Shown: piece by piece, positions 4,737-10,468 of the stretch | Layout: each line of letters begins with the position of its first letter | Position numbering within the stretch: the first letter of the stretch is position 1 | Assembly: GCA_001790645.1 (NCBI GenBank) | Contig: MGDB01000006.1 | Coordinates: forward strand, 190-10,657 | Direction of reading: 5' to 3' | Length of the DNA stretch: 10,468 nt | DNA from: Candidatus Schekmanbacteria bacterium GWA2_38_11 | Lineage (GTDB): Bacteria; Schekmanbacteria; GWA2-38-11 | Program-made: the position numbers and the translations under genes | The notes under the pieces: model-generated | What the model saw: the letters and a program-made list of their open reading frames with translations, nothing else | Databases searched by the model: none | Told to the model about the DNA's origin: nothing

Positions 4737-6476
4737 ATGAAACTTATTTGGAAGAGTTTAATAATCTTGATTTTGCTTTGTACAGTTTCAAATTGCTCAT
4801 ATGCACAGAATTTAATTAAAAAAGATAAGGCCGGAGCAAGCGGGAAATTAAGCCCTTCCTTGTTAAAGGAGGCAGAAACTATTCCGCCCCAGGCAATTTA
4901 TCATTTTCTGCTATCTGAAATAAGTAAATCCAAGGGTGATACAGGCTCAGCTATTGATGAGACTTTGGAAGCAATAAAATTTGATCCTTCTTCTGCCTAC
5001 CTTCATGCTGGTTTAGCTCTTCTTTACCTTAATGACGGGGACATGAAAAAAGCTGAAGCAGAATCAGACAAAGCAATGGAATTAAATCCCCAGAGTGCCA
5101 ATATATTTTATATAATAGGGGAAATATTCAACAGGTCGGGTCAGATTCCAAAAGCAATAGAAGCATATAAGAAAATTATAGAGGTTGAACCATCGAAAAT
5201 TGAAGCCTATTTGCTGCTGGCTTCCATATACAATAAAAGAAAAGATTTTAACGAAGCCATCAAAATATATCAAAAACTGGTTAGTGAAAACCCTAATTTC
5301 CCTATCGGGTATTTTTCATTAGGCCTTGCTTACGCCAATCTAAACAGAAAGAAAGAAGCAATAGAAGCTTTTAAGAAGGCCATCGATATCAGCCCCCAGA
5401 TGGATTCAGCTCTTTATAACCTTGCAAGCCTTTACAGGGGGAATAAGGAATTTAAAGAGGCTGAGACCTTTTTTAAGAAATTCATAGAGCTAAATCCTGA
5501 AAATGACGCAGCAATAAAAAATCTTGCAGAGATCTATATTGACCAGGATCTTTTAGACAAGGCCATGGAGCAGTTTCTAAAACTTAAGGATATGAATCCT
5601 AATGAACCGTCTAATTATTACTGGATAGGATTAATATATTTTGATAAGAAGGAATATGGCAAGGCTTTAAAGGCCTTCATGGATTCCCTGCAATACAATC
5701 CTAACGATGTTCAGACAATTCTGCATATTATCATGACCTATGAAGAACTTAAACAATATGACAAGGCTATGGAAGGGACTACAAAGCTTTTAGAGAATGA
5801 TCCTAACTCAGTTATAGCAAGGGTTCATCAGAGTTTTATTTATCAGAATATGAACCTTCCTCAAAAAGCTTTGGAATCAGTTGAAAAGGCATTAGAGATA
5901 GAACCGACAAATCCTAAGCTCTATTTCTATAAGGGGCTTGCTTTCTTCAAGTTTGAAAAGTTTGATGAAGCTGCTAAATCCTTTAAAAAAGCTATTGAAC
6001 TTGAACCCGAAAATGCTGATTACCATTTTAATTTAGCCACAGCCTATGACAAGCTTAAGGACATGGATAGCACAGTAAAAGAGTTAAGAGAGACTATAAA
6101 AATAGATAAGAAATACTCAAACGCTTATAACTACTTAGGATATTTATTTGCTGAAAAAGGGATTAATCTTGATGAATCTATAGAGCTCGTGAAGAAAGCT
6201 ATAGAGCTTGAGCCTGAAAACGGCTTTTTCCTGGACAGCCTTGGATGGGCCTATTTCAAGAAGGGCGATTTTGAACTTGCAAGGGAGAAACTCCTTGGGG
6301 CAATTAAATTTACTCCTGATGACCCAATTATAAGGGACCATATGGGAGATATTTATATGAAGCTGAACCAGAAGGAGAAAGCAATAGTAGAGTGGAAAAA
6401 ATCCTTTGAACTTGATAATAAAAATGAACAGGTAAAGAAAAAACTTGATGAGCTTTTGACATCAAATAAGAAATAG
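4737..6476 (+). CDS. Exported TPR protein with 15 tandem repeats
   Basis: The 579-residue protein has an N-terminal signal (MKLIWKSLIILILLCTV) with a likely signal peptidase I cut after SYA. A Cys at 20 in VSNC makes a poor lipobox because Asn precedes it. After a short linker, residues about 53-563 form 15 consecutive 34-residue TPR units with little between them, each with the W/L-G-Y-A-F-A-P pattern, for example YFSLGLAYANLNRKKEAIEA. One unit (about 460-494) is 35 residues. The end contains DSLGWAYFKKGDF and DHMGDIYMKL, typical of a widespread bacterial periplasmic TPR family. TPR superhelices bind peptides or proteins; the partner is unknown. The gene follows tatC by 76 bases with no clear terminator or promoter between, so it may be read from the tat operon. 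Confidence 0.93.
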   Translation: MKLIWKSLIILILLCTVSNCSYAQNLIKKDKAGASGKLSPSLLKEAETIPPQAIYHFLLSEISKSKGDTGSAIDETLEAIKFDPSSAYLHAGLALLYLNDGDMKKAEAESDKAMELNPQSANIFYIIGEIFNRSGQIPKAIEAYKKIIEVEPSKIEAYLLLASIYNKRKDFNEAIKIYQKLVSENPNFPIGYFSLGLAYANLNRKKEAIEAFKKAIDISPQMDSALYNLASLYRGNKEFKEAETFFKKFIELNPENDAAIKNLAEIYIDQDLLDKAMEQFLKLKDMNPNEPSNYYWIGLIYFDKKEYGKALKAFMDSLQYNPNDVQTILHIIMTYEELKQYDKAMEGTTKLLENDPNSVIARVHQSFIYQNMNLPQKALESVEKALEIEPTNPKLYFYKGLAFFKFEKFDEAAKSFKKAIELEPENADYHFNLATAYDKLKDMDSTVKELRETIKIDKKYSNAYNYLGYLFAEKGINLDESIELVKKAIELEPENGFFLDSLGWAYFKKGDFELAREKLLGAIKFTPDDPIIRDHMGDIYMKLNQKEKAIVEWKKSFELDNKNEQVKKKLDELLTSNKK

Positions 6477-6482
6477 CCCTTA

Positions 6483-7670
6483 CTACCATTTGCCCTTTTT
6501 TCTGATTTCTGCTTCAACCCTTTTTAATACTTCAATAAAAGGAATCTTTTTATCTCTTGAGATCTTTTTAAGGCTCTCATACTCAGGGGCTACTTTTAAT
6601 ACCTTACTGCCTGACTTTCCTAATTTAACTTCAACATTTCCAAGGCTGCTCTTAAATTTTTTTATCTCTCTTTCAAGTTTACACCTGAAAGCCTCATAGC
6701 TCCTGATTCCGAATGTACTTGTTTCCCTGAATAAAAGGTCATAGACCTTTATTGCAGTTTCTGGGTCAGATAGGACCGAGATTTTGATTGCAGGCCTGTT
6801 CTTCTTCATTATTATTGGAGTCAGAAATATGTCCAGTGCCCCAATTTTGAATATGTTTTCCATTAGCTCCTCATAGACCTGAGGGGAGATGTCATCAATA
6901 TTTGTTTCAATGACCATTATCCTGTCTTTGTCATAATGGGAGCTTTCTCCGTCTTCCTCAGCCAGGAATATCCGCAAAAGGTTTGGCATTCCTTCAATCT
7001 CTCTTGAGCCTGCTCCGTAGCCGATTTTTTCAGCCCTCATTTCAGGAAGGCTGATGAAATCTTTCACAACTGCTGCAACAATGGCTGCTCCTGTTGGAGT
7101 TACCAACTCTGCCCTAATATTGTTATTGTAGAACGGTATCCCTTTTAGAATTTCAGCAGTTGCTGGGGCCGGAACAGGAAGAAGTCCGTGCTCTGTTTTT
7201 ACAAAACCGCACCCAACATTAAGAGGAGAACTAATAACCTTTTCAATTCCAAGATAATTAATGCCTATAGAAGTAGCAACAACATCTATGATGGAATCAA
7301 CTGCGCCTACTTCGTGAAAATGGACATCCTTGACTTTTACTCCGTGAGCTTTTGCCTCAGCCTCGGCAATTTTATTAAAGATACCCTTGCTTAAAGTCTT
7401 TATCTCTTTATTTAATCTGCTTTTATCTATGATATTATTTATTATCTTTAAATTCCTGTGATGCTGTTTAGCTAAATCAACCTTTACATCAAATTTAACA
7501 CCCTTAATCCCGTTCCTTTTTACTTTTGCAATTTCCAGTTTATAGCCTGAAATATTTAATTTTTTTAATTCTTTTTCAAGATATCTGAAATCAAGCCCCA
7601 AATCTATAAGGGCTCCTACCATCATATCACCACTGATTCCTGAGAAGCAGTCAAGATAGGCAATTTTCAT
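6483..7670 (-). CDS. larC: Nickel-pincer cofactor biosynthesis protein LarC (DUF111)
   Basis: The 395-residue protein is full length and matches LarC throughout: DCFSGISGDMMVGAL (7-21), DVHFHEVGAVDSIIDVV (115-131), LPVPAPATAEIL (164-175), AELVTPTGAAI (187-197), ETNIDDISPQ (255-264), GALDIFLTPIIMKKNRP (277-293) and ETSTFGIR (316-323). LarC inserts nickel into the pyridinium thiocarboxylate precursor in a CTP-dependent step, making the nickel-pincer nucleotide of lactate racemase and related enzymes. In Lactobacillus it is made as LarC1/LarC2 by frameshifting; here it is one continuous frame. No larA, larB or larE is in view. Its stop codon faces that of the TPR gene 6 bp away. An AGGAAG lies about 12 bases before the ATG, a loose ribosome site. 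Confidence 0.95.
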   Translation of the reverse strand: MKIAYLDCFSGISGDMMVGALIDLGLDFRYLEKELKKLNISGYKLEIAKVKRNGIKGVKFDVKVDLAKQHHRNLKIINNIIDKSRLNKEIKTLSKGIFNKIAEAEAKAHGVKVKDVHFHEVGAVDSIIDVVATSIGINYLGIEKVISSPLNVGCGFVKTEHGLLPVPAPATAEILKGIPFYNNNIRAELVTPTGAAIVAAVVKDFISLPEMRAEKIGYGAGSREIEGMPNLLRIFLAEEDGESSHYDKDRIMVIETNIDDISPQVYEELMENIFKIGALDIFLTPIIMKKNRPAIKISVLSDPETAIKVYDLLFRETSTFGIRSYEAFRCKLEREIKKFKSSLGNVEVKLGKSGSKVLKVAPEYESLKKISRDKKIPFIEVLKRVEAEIRKKGKW

Positions 7671-7702
7671 AAAACCTACAACTTCCTTTCTAAAAGGGTT
7701 AG

Positions 7703-7779
7703 AGGATTCAAGGGAAATTCAAAATGGTGGTATTTGATTTTTTCACTTGAATCATAGAGCCATAGAATCCTTGAATCCT
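7703..7779. repeat. Inverted repeat AGGATTCAAGG / CCTTGAATCCT
   Basis: AGGATTCAAGG (7703-7713) and CCTTGAATCCT (7769-7779) are perfect 11-bp inverted arms separated by 55 bp. The phrase TAGAATCCTTGAATCC is of a type often seen as dispersed intergenic repeats in environmental genomes. It sits upstream of larC between two divergent genes. No coding content. Confidence 0.5.
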
Positions 7780-7980
7780 TTTAACTCAGTTTTTAAGTTT
7801 AAAAGCAATAATGGGAAAATAAGCGGAAATCAAGTTTTATTTTTGATTTTAAGCCTCCACAATTACAGCCTAATTCTTTTTAATGAGCATCATTTGGAGA
7901 GGAAAAAAGTCAGAAAAAAGCGGAATTAGCCACTTTAAGCATTAAGCTGTAAGTTATGTAAATATAAGCAATTTTTTCTA
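7780..7980. other. AT-rich spacer between larC and htrA
   Basis: Together with the repeat before it and the promoter after it, this stretch makes up the 385-bp gap between the divergent starts of larC and htrA. I see no convincing gene: the only frame of note (7747-7929) lacks a ribosome site and has no family features. No clear operator or RNA structure stands out. Confidence 0.4.
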
Positions 7981-8008
7981 TTGACTTTTTCATATTTTCT
8001 TATAAAAT
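7981..8008 (+). promoter_or_regulatory. Sigma-70-type promoter of htrA
   Basis: TTGACT (7981-7986) and TAAAAT (8003-8008) are spaced by 16 bp, each one mismatch from consensus. Predicted transcription starts near 8015, giving a leader of about 40 bases. No CIRCE, sigma-32 or CpxR-type site was recognised, so stress control is not shown by sequence. Confidence 0.5.
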
Positions 8009-8042
8009 TTATAAACAGTTTTGGAATAAATAATACTAATAT

Positions 8043-8048
8043 GAAGGA
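8043..8048 (+). promoter_or_regulatory. Ribosome binding site of htrA
   Basis: AAGGAG lies 7 bases before the ATG at 8056 and fixes this start. Confidence 0.7.
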
Positions 8049-8055
8049 GTAGGAA

Positions 8056-9600
8056 ATGGCAAAAAAATCTGTTCTCTTTGTGATTGTCCTTATAGCTGGA
8101 CTGATAGGTGGAATTTATCTTTCCTCGGTCTTTCAACTTTCGCAAAATACAGTGTTCCATGGCTTATTGAGTAAAACTGCGGGTAAGTTTTGGGAAGAAG
8201 GCAAGGAGACTGTAACTCCTATCACTCCCGGCGGAAGGCCTGAGTCATTTGCAGACCTTGCTGAAAGAGAAAAGCCTGCCGTAGTAAACATCAGCACAAC
8301 AACGGTAATAAAGCAACGCAGGGGAGTTCATCCCTTCTTTGGCTTTGAAGGACCCTTCGGGCAAGGGCCGCAGGGACCGGGGCAAAGGGACCCCTTTGAT
8401 GATTTTTTTGACAGGTTCTTTGGCAATATGCCAAGGGAATACAGGCAACAGAGCCTTGGCTCAGGGTTTATAATCAGCAAAGACGGCTACATTGTTACAA
8501 ATAATCATGTGGTAGATAAAGCGGATGACATTAAAGTTAAGCTTTCCAATGGGAAGGAATACGAAGCTAAAGTAATTGGCAAAGACCCAAAAACGGATTT
8601 AGCCCTTATAAAGATCAATGCCTCAGGGCTTCCTATGGTTGTTTTAGGAGATTCTGACAAGTTAAGGGTTGGTGACTGGGTCGTGGCAATAGGGAATCCC
8701 TTTGGTCTGGAAGAAACAGTAACAGTGGGTGTTGTGAGCGCGAAGGGCAGGGTTATAGGAGCCGGTCCCTATGATGATTTTATCCAGACTGATGCCTCTA
8801 TAAATCCCGGTAACAGCGGAGGTCCTCTATTTGATATTAATGGAAATGTTGTAGGAATAAATACTCTCATAATTGCACAAGGACAGGGCATAGGGTTTAC
8901 TATACCGATTAACCTTGCAAAAGAGGTCTTACCGCAACTGAAGGAGAAGGGGAAGGTAAGAAGGGCATGGCTTGGAGTTGCAGTCCAGGATTTAACAGAA
9001 GATTTGGCAAAGTCTTTTAATTTAAAGTCAGCCAAAGGAGCGCTTGTTGCAAATGTGGAAAAAGACGGTCCGGCAGAGAAAGCAGGGATAAAGAGGGGAG
9101 ACGTTATTGTAAAGTTTAACGGCAAGGAAATTGAGAATTCCCACGAGCTATCAAGGAAAGCTGCTTCTTCTGAGGTTGGAAAAAAGATTGATGTTGTTGT
9201 GATAAGAGAGGGTAAAGAGAAGACTATGGAAGTCACCATGGGAGAATACCCTTCTGGAGGCGCCTCTTTTGGTGAGGGAGAAACTGAGGAAGGAGAAGAA
9301 GGAGGCAAAGGGGAAGAGGCTGACATCGGAATCTCAGTCCAGCAACTGACCCCTGATATTGCTGAGAGGCTTGGGGCAAAAGGGGTAAAGGGGGTAGTAA
9401 TTTCTGATGTTGATCCGGGAAATTTGGCAGAAGAGGCAGGTTTAAGGAGAGGGGATATCATTAAAGAGGTCGATCGCAAGCCTGTGGACAATATGAGGGA
9501 ATTTAAGAAAGAAATGAAAGAAACAAAACTTAAGAAAGGAATCCTTTTTCTTATCCAGAGAGGTGAGACAACATTTTTTGTAACCCTCAAAAAAGAGTAA
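8056..9600 (+). CDS. htrA: Do/DegQ-family HtrA serine protease with two PDZ domains
   Basis: The 514-residue protein has an N-terminal hydrophobic segment (about 5-27) that anchors or exports it. The trypsin-like domain holds the triad His151 (TNNHVV), Asp181 (KTDLALIK) and Ser254 (GNSGGPL). PDZ1 spans about 303-395 (LGVAVQDLT, GPAEKAGIKRGDVI) and PDZ2 about 423-512 (DVDPGNLAEEAGLRRGDII). Residues 91-125 are a Gly/Phe/Pro-rich loop in the place of the DegP LA loop. A Gly/Glu-rich acidic linker (about 400-422) joins the PDZ domains. Known of the family: envelope quality control, degrading or holding misfolded proteins as oligomeric cages. All catalytic residues are present, so it should be active. 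It has its own promoter and ribosome site and is followed, after a terminator-like repeat, by the 22-residue-repeat gene. Confidence 0.96.
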   Translation: MAKKSVLFVIVLIAGLIGGIYLSSVFQLSQNTVFHGLLSKTAGKFWEEGKETVTPITPGGRPESFADLAEREKPAVVNISTTTVIKQRRGVHPFFGFEGPFGQGPQGPGQRDPFDDFFDRFFGNMPREYRQQSLGSGFIISKDGYIVTNNHVVDKADDIKVKLSNGKEYEAKVIGKDPKTDLALIKINASGLPMVVLGDSDKLRVGDWVVAIGNPFGLEETVTVGVVSAKGRVIGAGPYDDFIQTDASINPGNSGGPLFDINGNVVGINTLIIAQGQGIGFTIPINLAKEVLPQLKEKGKVRRAWLGVAVQDLTEDLAKSFNLKSAKGALVANVEKDGPAEKAGIKRGDVIVKFNGKEIENSHELSRKAASSEVGKKIDVVVIREGKEKTMEVTMGEYPSGGASFGEGETEEGEEGGKGEEADIGISVQQLTPDIAERLGAKGVKGVVISDVDPGNLAEEAGLRRGDIIKEVDRKPVDNMREFKKEMKETKLKKGILFLIQRGETTFFVTLKKE

Positions 9601-9604
9601 TATC

Positions 9605-9666
9605 CCTTGAAAAATACATAAAAAAATATTAACTATAAAACATAAAACAGGTTTCAAGGTCTTTTT
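9605..9666 (+). terminator. Large-loop terminator-like structure after htrA
   Basis: CCTTGAAA (9605-9612) and TTTCAAGG (9652-9659) form a perfect 8-bp stem just past the htrA stop, followed directly by TCTTTTTT. The 39-base A/T-rich loop is unusually long for an intrinsic terminator, so termination is probably partial and read-through into the next gene is possible. Confidence 0.45.
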
Positions 9667-9684
9667 TGAAGATTAATTCTTTAA

Positions 9685-9692
9685 AAGGAGGG
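9685..9692 (+). promoter_or_regulatory. Strong ribosome binding site deciding the start at 9699
   Basis: AAGGAGGG lies 6 bases before ATG 9699. It rules out an in-frame TTG at 9666, which would place this site inside the coding region. Confidence 0.8.
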
Positions 9693-9698
9693 CCAACT

Positions 9699-10280
9699 AT
9701 GGAAAAGCAGAAAGTAGAAGAGGCGGGCAAAAAGGTTCAAAAGGGGATTATTGATGTTTTAAAAGGGGTTGATGAGATAATTGGTGAGGTATTTAACCTT
9801 GTCAAGAACACTGTTGTAAATTCTCTAAGGGGCGTAGAAAGTATTGGGTCTGAAGTCGCACGGGTTGCTAAGGATGCAGTCAGGGGTGCTATTTATGGGA
9901 CAAGAGAAATAGGAGGAGATTTAGGCAAAGTAGCAAAAAGCGCTGTCAAAGGGACTCTGGAAGGAGTTGCTGAGATAGGAGGAGATTTAGGTAAGGTTGT
10001 AAAGGACGTTATCCAGGTGGCTGTCAGAGGTGCTAATGAGGTCGGAGGAGATGTAGCAAAAACAGCTAAAAGCGCAGTTGAAGGAGCGATAGAGGCAGCA
10101 AGAGATATAGGTGGAGATGTGGGAAAAATCACTAAGGATGCAGTAATCGGTGCTGTTGAAGCGGCTGAGGAGATTAGCAGCAAGACAGGTAAAGCAGTAA
10201 AGGACACCCTTGAAGCTTCTATAGGAGGAGCCAGGGAGATAATAAAAAAGGCGTTTACTAATAAAAAAGAGGATAAATAA
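9699..10280 (+). CDS. Amphipathic 22-residue-repeat protein (LEA/apolipoprotein-like), function unknown
   Basis: The 193-residue protein has no signal peptide or membrane segment. Residues 27-180 are seven tandem 22-residue units, e.g. IGGDLGKVAKSAVKGTLEGVAE with its last two residues beginning the turn to the next unit. Each unit splits into two 11-residue halves with hydrophobics near positions 1, 5 and 8, pointing to a long amphipathic alpha-helix. This hendecad layout is shared with group 3 LEA proteins, apolipoproteins and synuclein, which bind membranes or protect proteins. That likeness is structural, not proof of homology. Composition is rich in Gly, Ala, Val, Lys and Glu, with no Cys or Trp; the ends are Lys/Glu-rich. 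It follows htrA by 98 bases and precedes a probable lipoprotein gene by 21 bases, so a role at the envelope is my inference. Confidence 0.85.
   Translation: MEKQKVEEAGKKVQKGIIDVLKGVDEIIGEVFNLVKNTVVNSLRGVESIGSEVARVAKDAVRGAIYGTREIGGDLGKVAKSAVKGTLEGVAEIGGDLGKVVKDVIQVAVRGANEVGGDVAKTAKSAVEGAIEAARDIGGDVGKITKDAVIGAVEAAEEISSKTGKAVKDTLEASIGGAREIIKKAFTNKKEDK
9777..10238 (+). repeat. Seven 66-bp coding repeats
   Basis: Seven in-frame 66-bp units encode residues 27-180. Units 3 to 6 are closest (IGGDLGKVAKS, IGGDLGKVVKD, VGGDVAKTAKS, IGGDVGKITKD). The first and last units have drifted most (IIGEVFNLVKN, ISSKTGKAVKD). DNA copies differ at many third positions, so the array is not a recent slippage product. 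Confidence 0.8.
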
Positions 10281-10301
10281 TAAAATAATGAAAGAGGGTT
10301 T

Positions 10302-10468
10302 ATGCGAAAAAAGAAAAATGGATTTTTTATTTATCTCCTTATGCTATTTTTCTTTATAGGGATTATGGCAGGATGCGTTTCAAAAAAACCAACTGCGAAA
10401 GAAGCAGTGATAGTTGGTCCAAATGAGCAGGTAATTGTTGTTCCGAAAGACAGAAATGTCTTTATTCC
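10302..10468 (+). CDS. Probable lipoprotein, 3' end outside the window
   Basis: The ATG at 10302 follows GAGGG by 3 bases and opens a frame that runs off the right edge (55 codons seen). It starts MRKKKNGFFIYLLMLFFFIG, a basic head and hydrophobic core, then IMAGC, a lipobox-like site with Met at -3, giving a predicted lipid-bearing Cys at about residue 25. The visible mature part is VSKKPTAKEAVIVGPN and on to a Val-rich stretch with PKDRNVFIP. Too little is seen to name a family. It is 21 bases after the repeat-protein gene, so the two are probably cotranscribed. Confidence 0.7.
   Translation, partial: MRKKKNGFFIYLLMLFFFIGIMAGCVSKKPTAKEAVIVGPNEQVIVVPKDRNVFI

Noticed and set aside
7747..7929. 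60-residue frame upstream of htrA
   Set aside because: No ribosome site, overlaps the inverted repeat, and AT-rich composition explains the open frame.
8769..9590. 273-residue frame antisense to htrA
   Set aside because: Ser/Pro-rich translation typical of the reverse strand of a protease/PDZ gene; no ribosome site.
9893..10207. 104-residue frame antisense to the 22-residue-repeat gene
   Set aside because: Its Ala/Ser/Pro repeats are the mirror of the 66-bp sense repeats; the sense gene has a strong ribosome site.
9777..10238. Recent minisatellite slippage
   Set aside because: The 66-bp units differ widely at third positions while the protein pattern is kept, so this is an old coding repeat.

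Overview
The window is about 10.5 kb of AT-rich bacterial chromosome. It carries a multiheme c-type cytochrome, a Tat export pair, a long periplasmic TPR protein, LarC and a Do-type (HtrA) protease. Its intergenic spaces are full of palindromic repeats of the GTCATTCCCGC...GCGGGAATCCAG kind. This mix suggests a Gram-negative anaerobe of the Nitrospirota, Desulfobacterota or a related candidate phylum. That placement is inference from gene content and repeat style, as no phylogenetic marker is present.

Layout. (1) 1-858: 3' part of a five-heme cytochrome gene running in from the left edge. (2) 859-1042: structured spacer with hairpins, a G-rich repeat and an 11-bp inverted repeat, lying between convergent genes. 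(3) 1043-1738, minus: a 231-residue protein I do not recognise. (4) 1739-3585: about 1.8 kb with no intact large gene. It is a gene graveyard with a broken YhcG/DUF1016 nuclease gene, a probable transposase tail, a truncated small gene behind a near-consensus promoter, and a truncated DUF2283 gene on the minus strand. Two copies of a composite palindromic repeat (1867-1972 and 3300-3480) lie at either side. (5) 3586-6476: tatB-like gene, tatC, and a 579-residue protein of 15 TPR units, probably one transcription unit. (6) 6483-7670, minus: larC, convergent with the TPR gene with only 6 bp between the stop codons. (7) 7671-8055: spacer with an inverted repeat and the htrA promoter. (8) 8056-9600: membrane-anchored HtrA/DegQ protease with two PDZ domains. 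(9) 9699-10280: a 193-residue protein made almost wholly of seven 22-residue repeats, followed at 10302 by the start of a probable lipoprotein cut by the right edge.

How the genes relate. Most of the proteins act at or beyond the inner membrane: cytochrome, Tat translocase, TPR protein, envelope protease, lipoprotein. The envelope-stress protease followed by an amphipathic-helix repeat protein and a lipoprotein suggests an envelope maintenance cluster. LarC belongs to nickel-pincer cofactor synthesis, and no other lar gene is in view. The least-described items are the 22-residue repeat protein with its lipoprotein neighbour, the repeat-bracketed gene graveyard, and the strong promoter with a 22-bp perfect palindrome upstream that now drives only a 32-residue reading frame.
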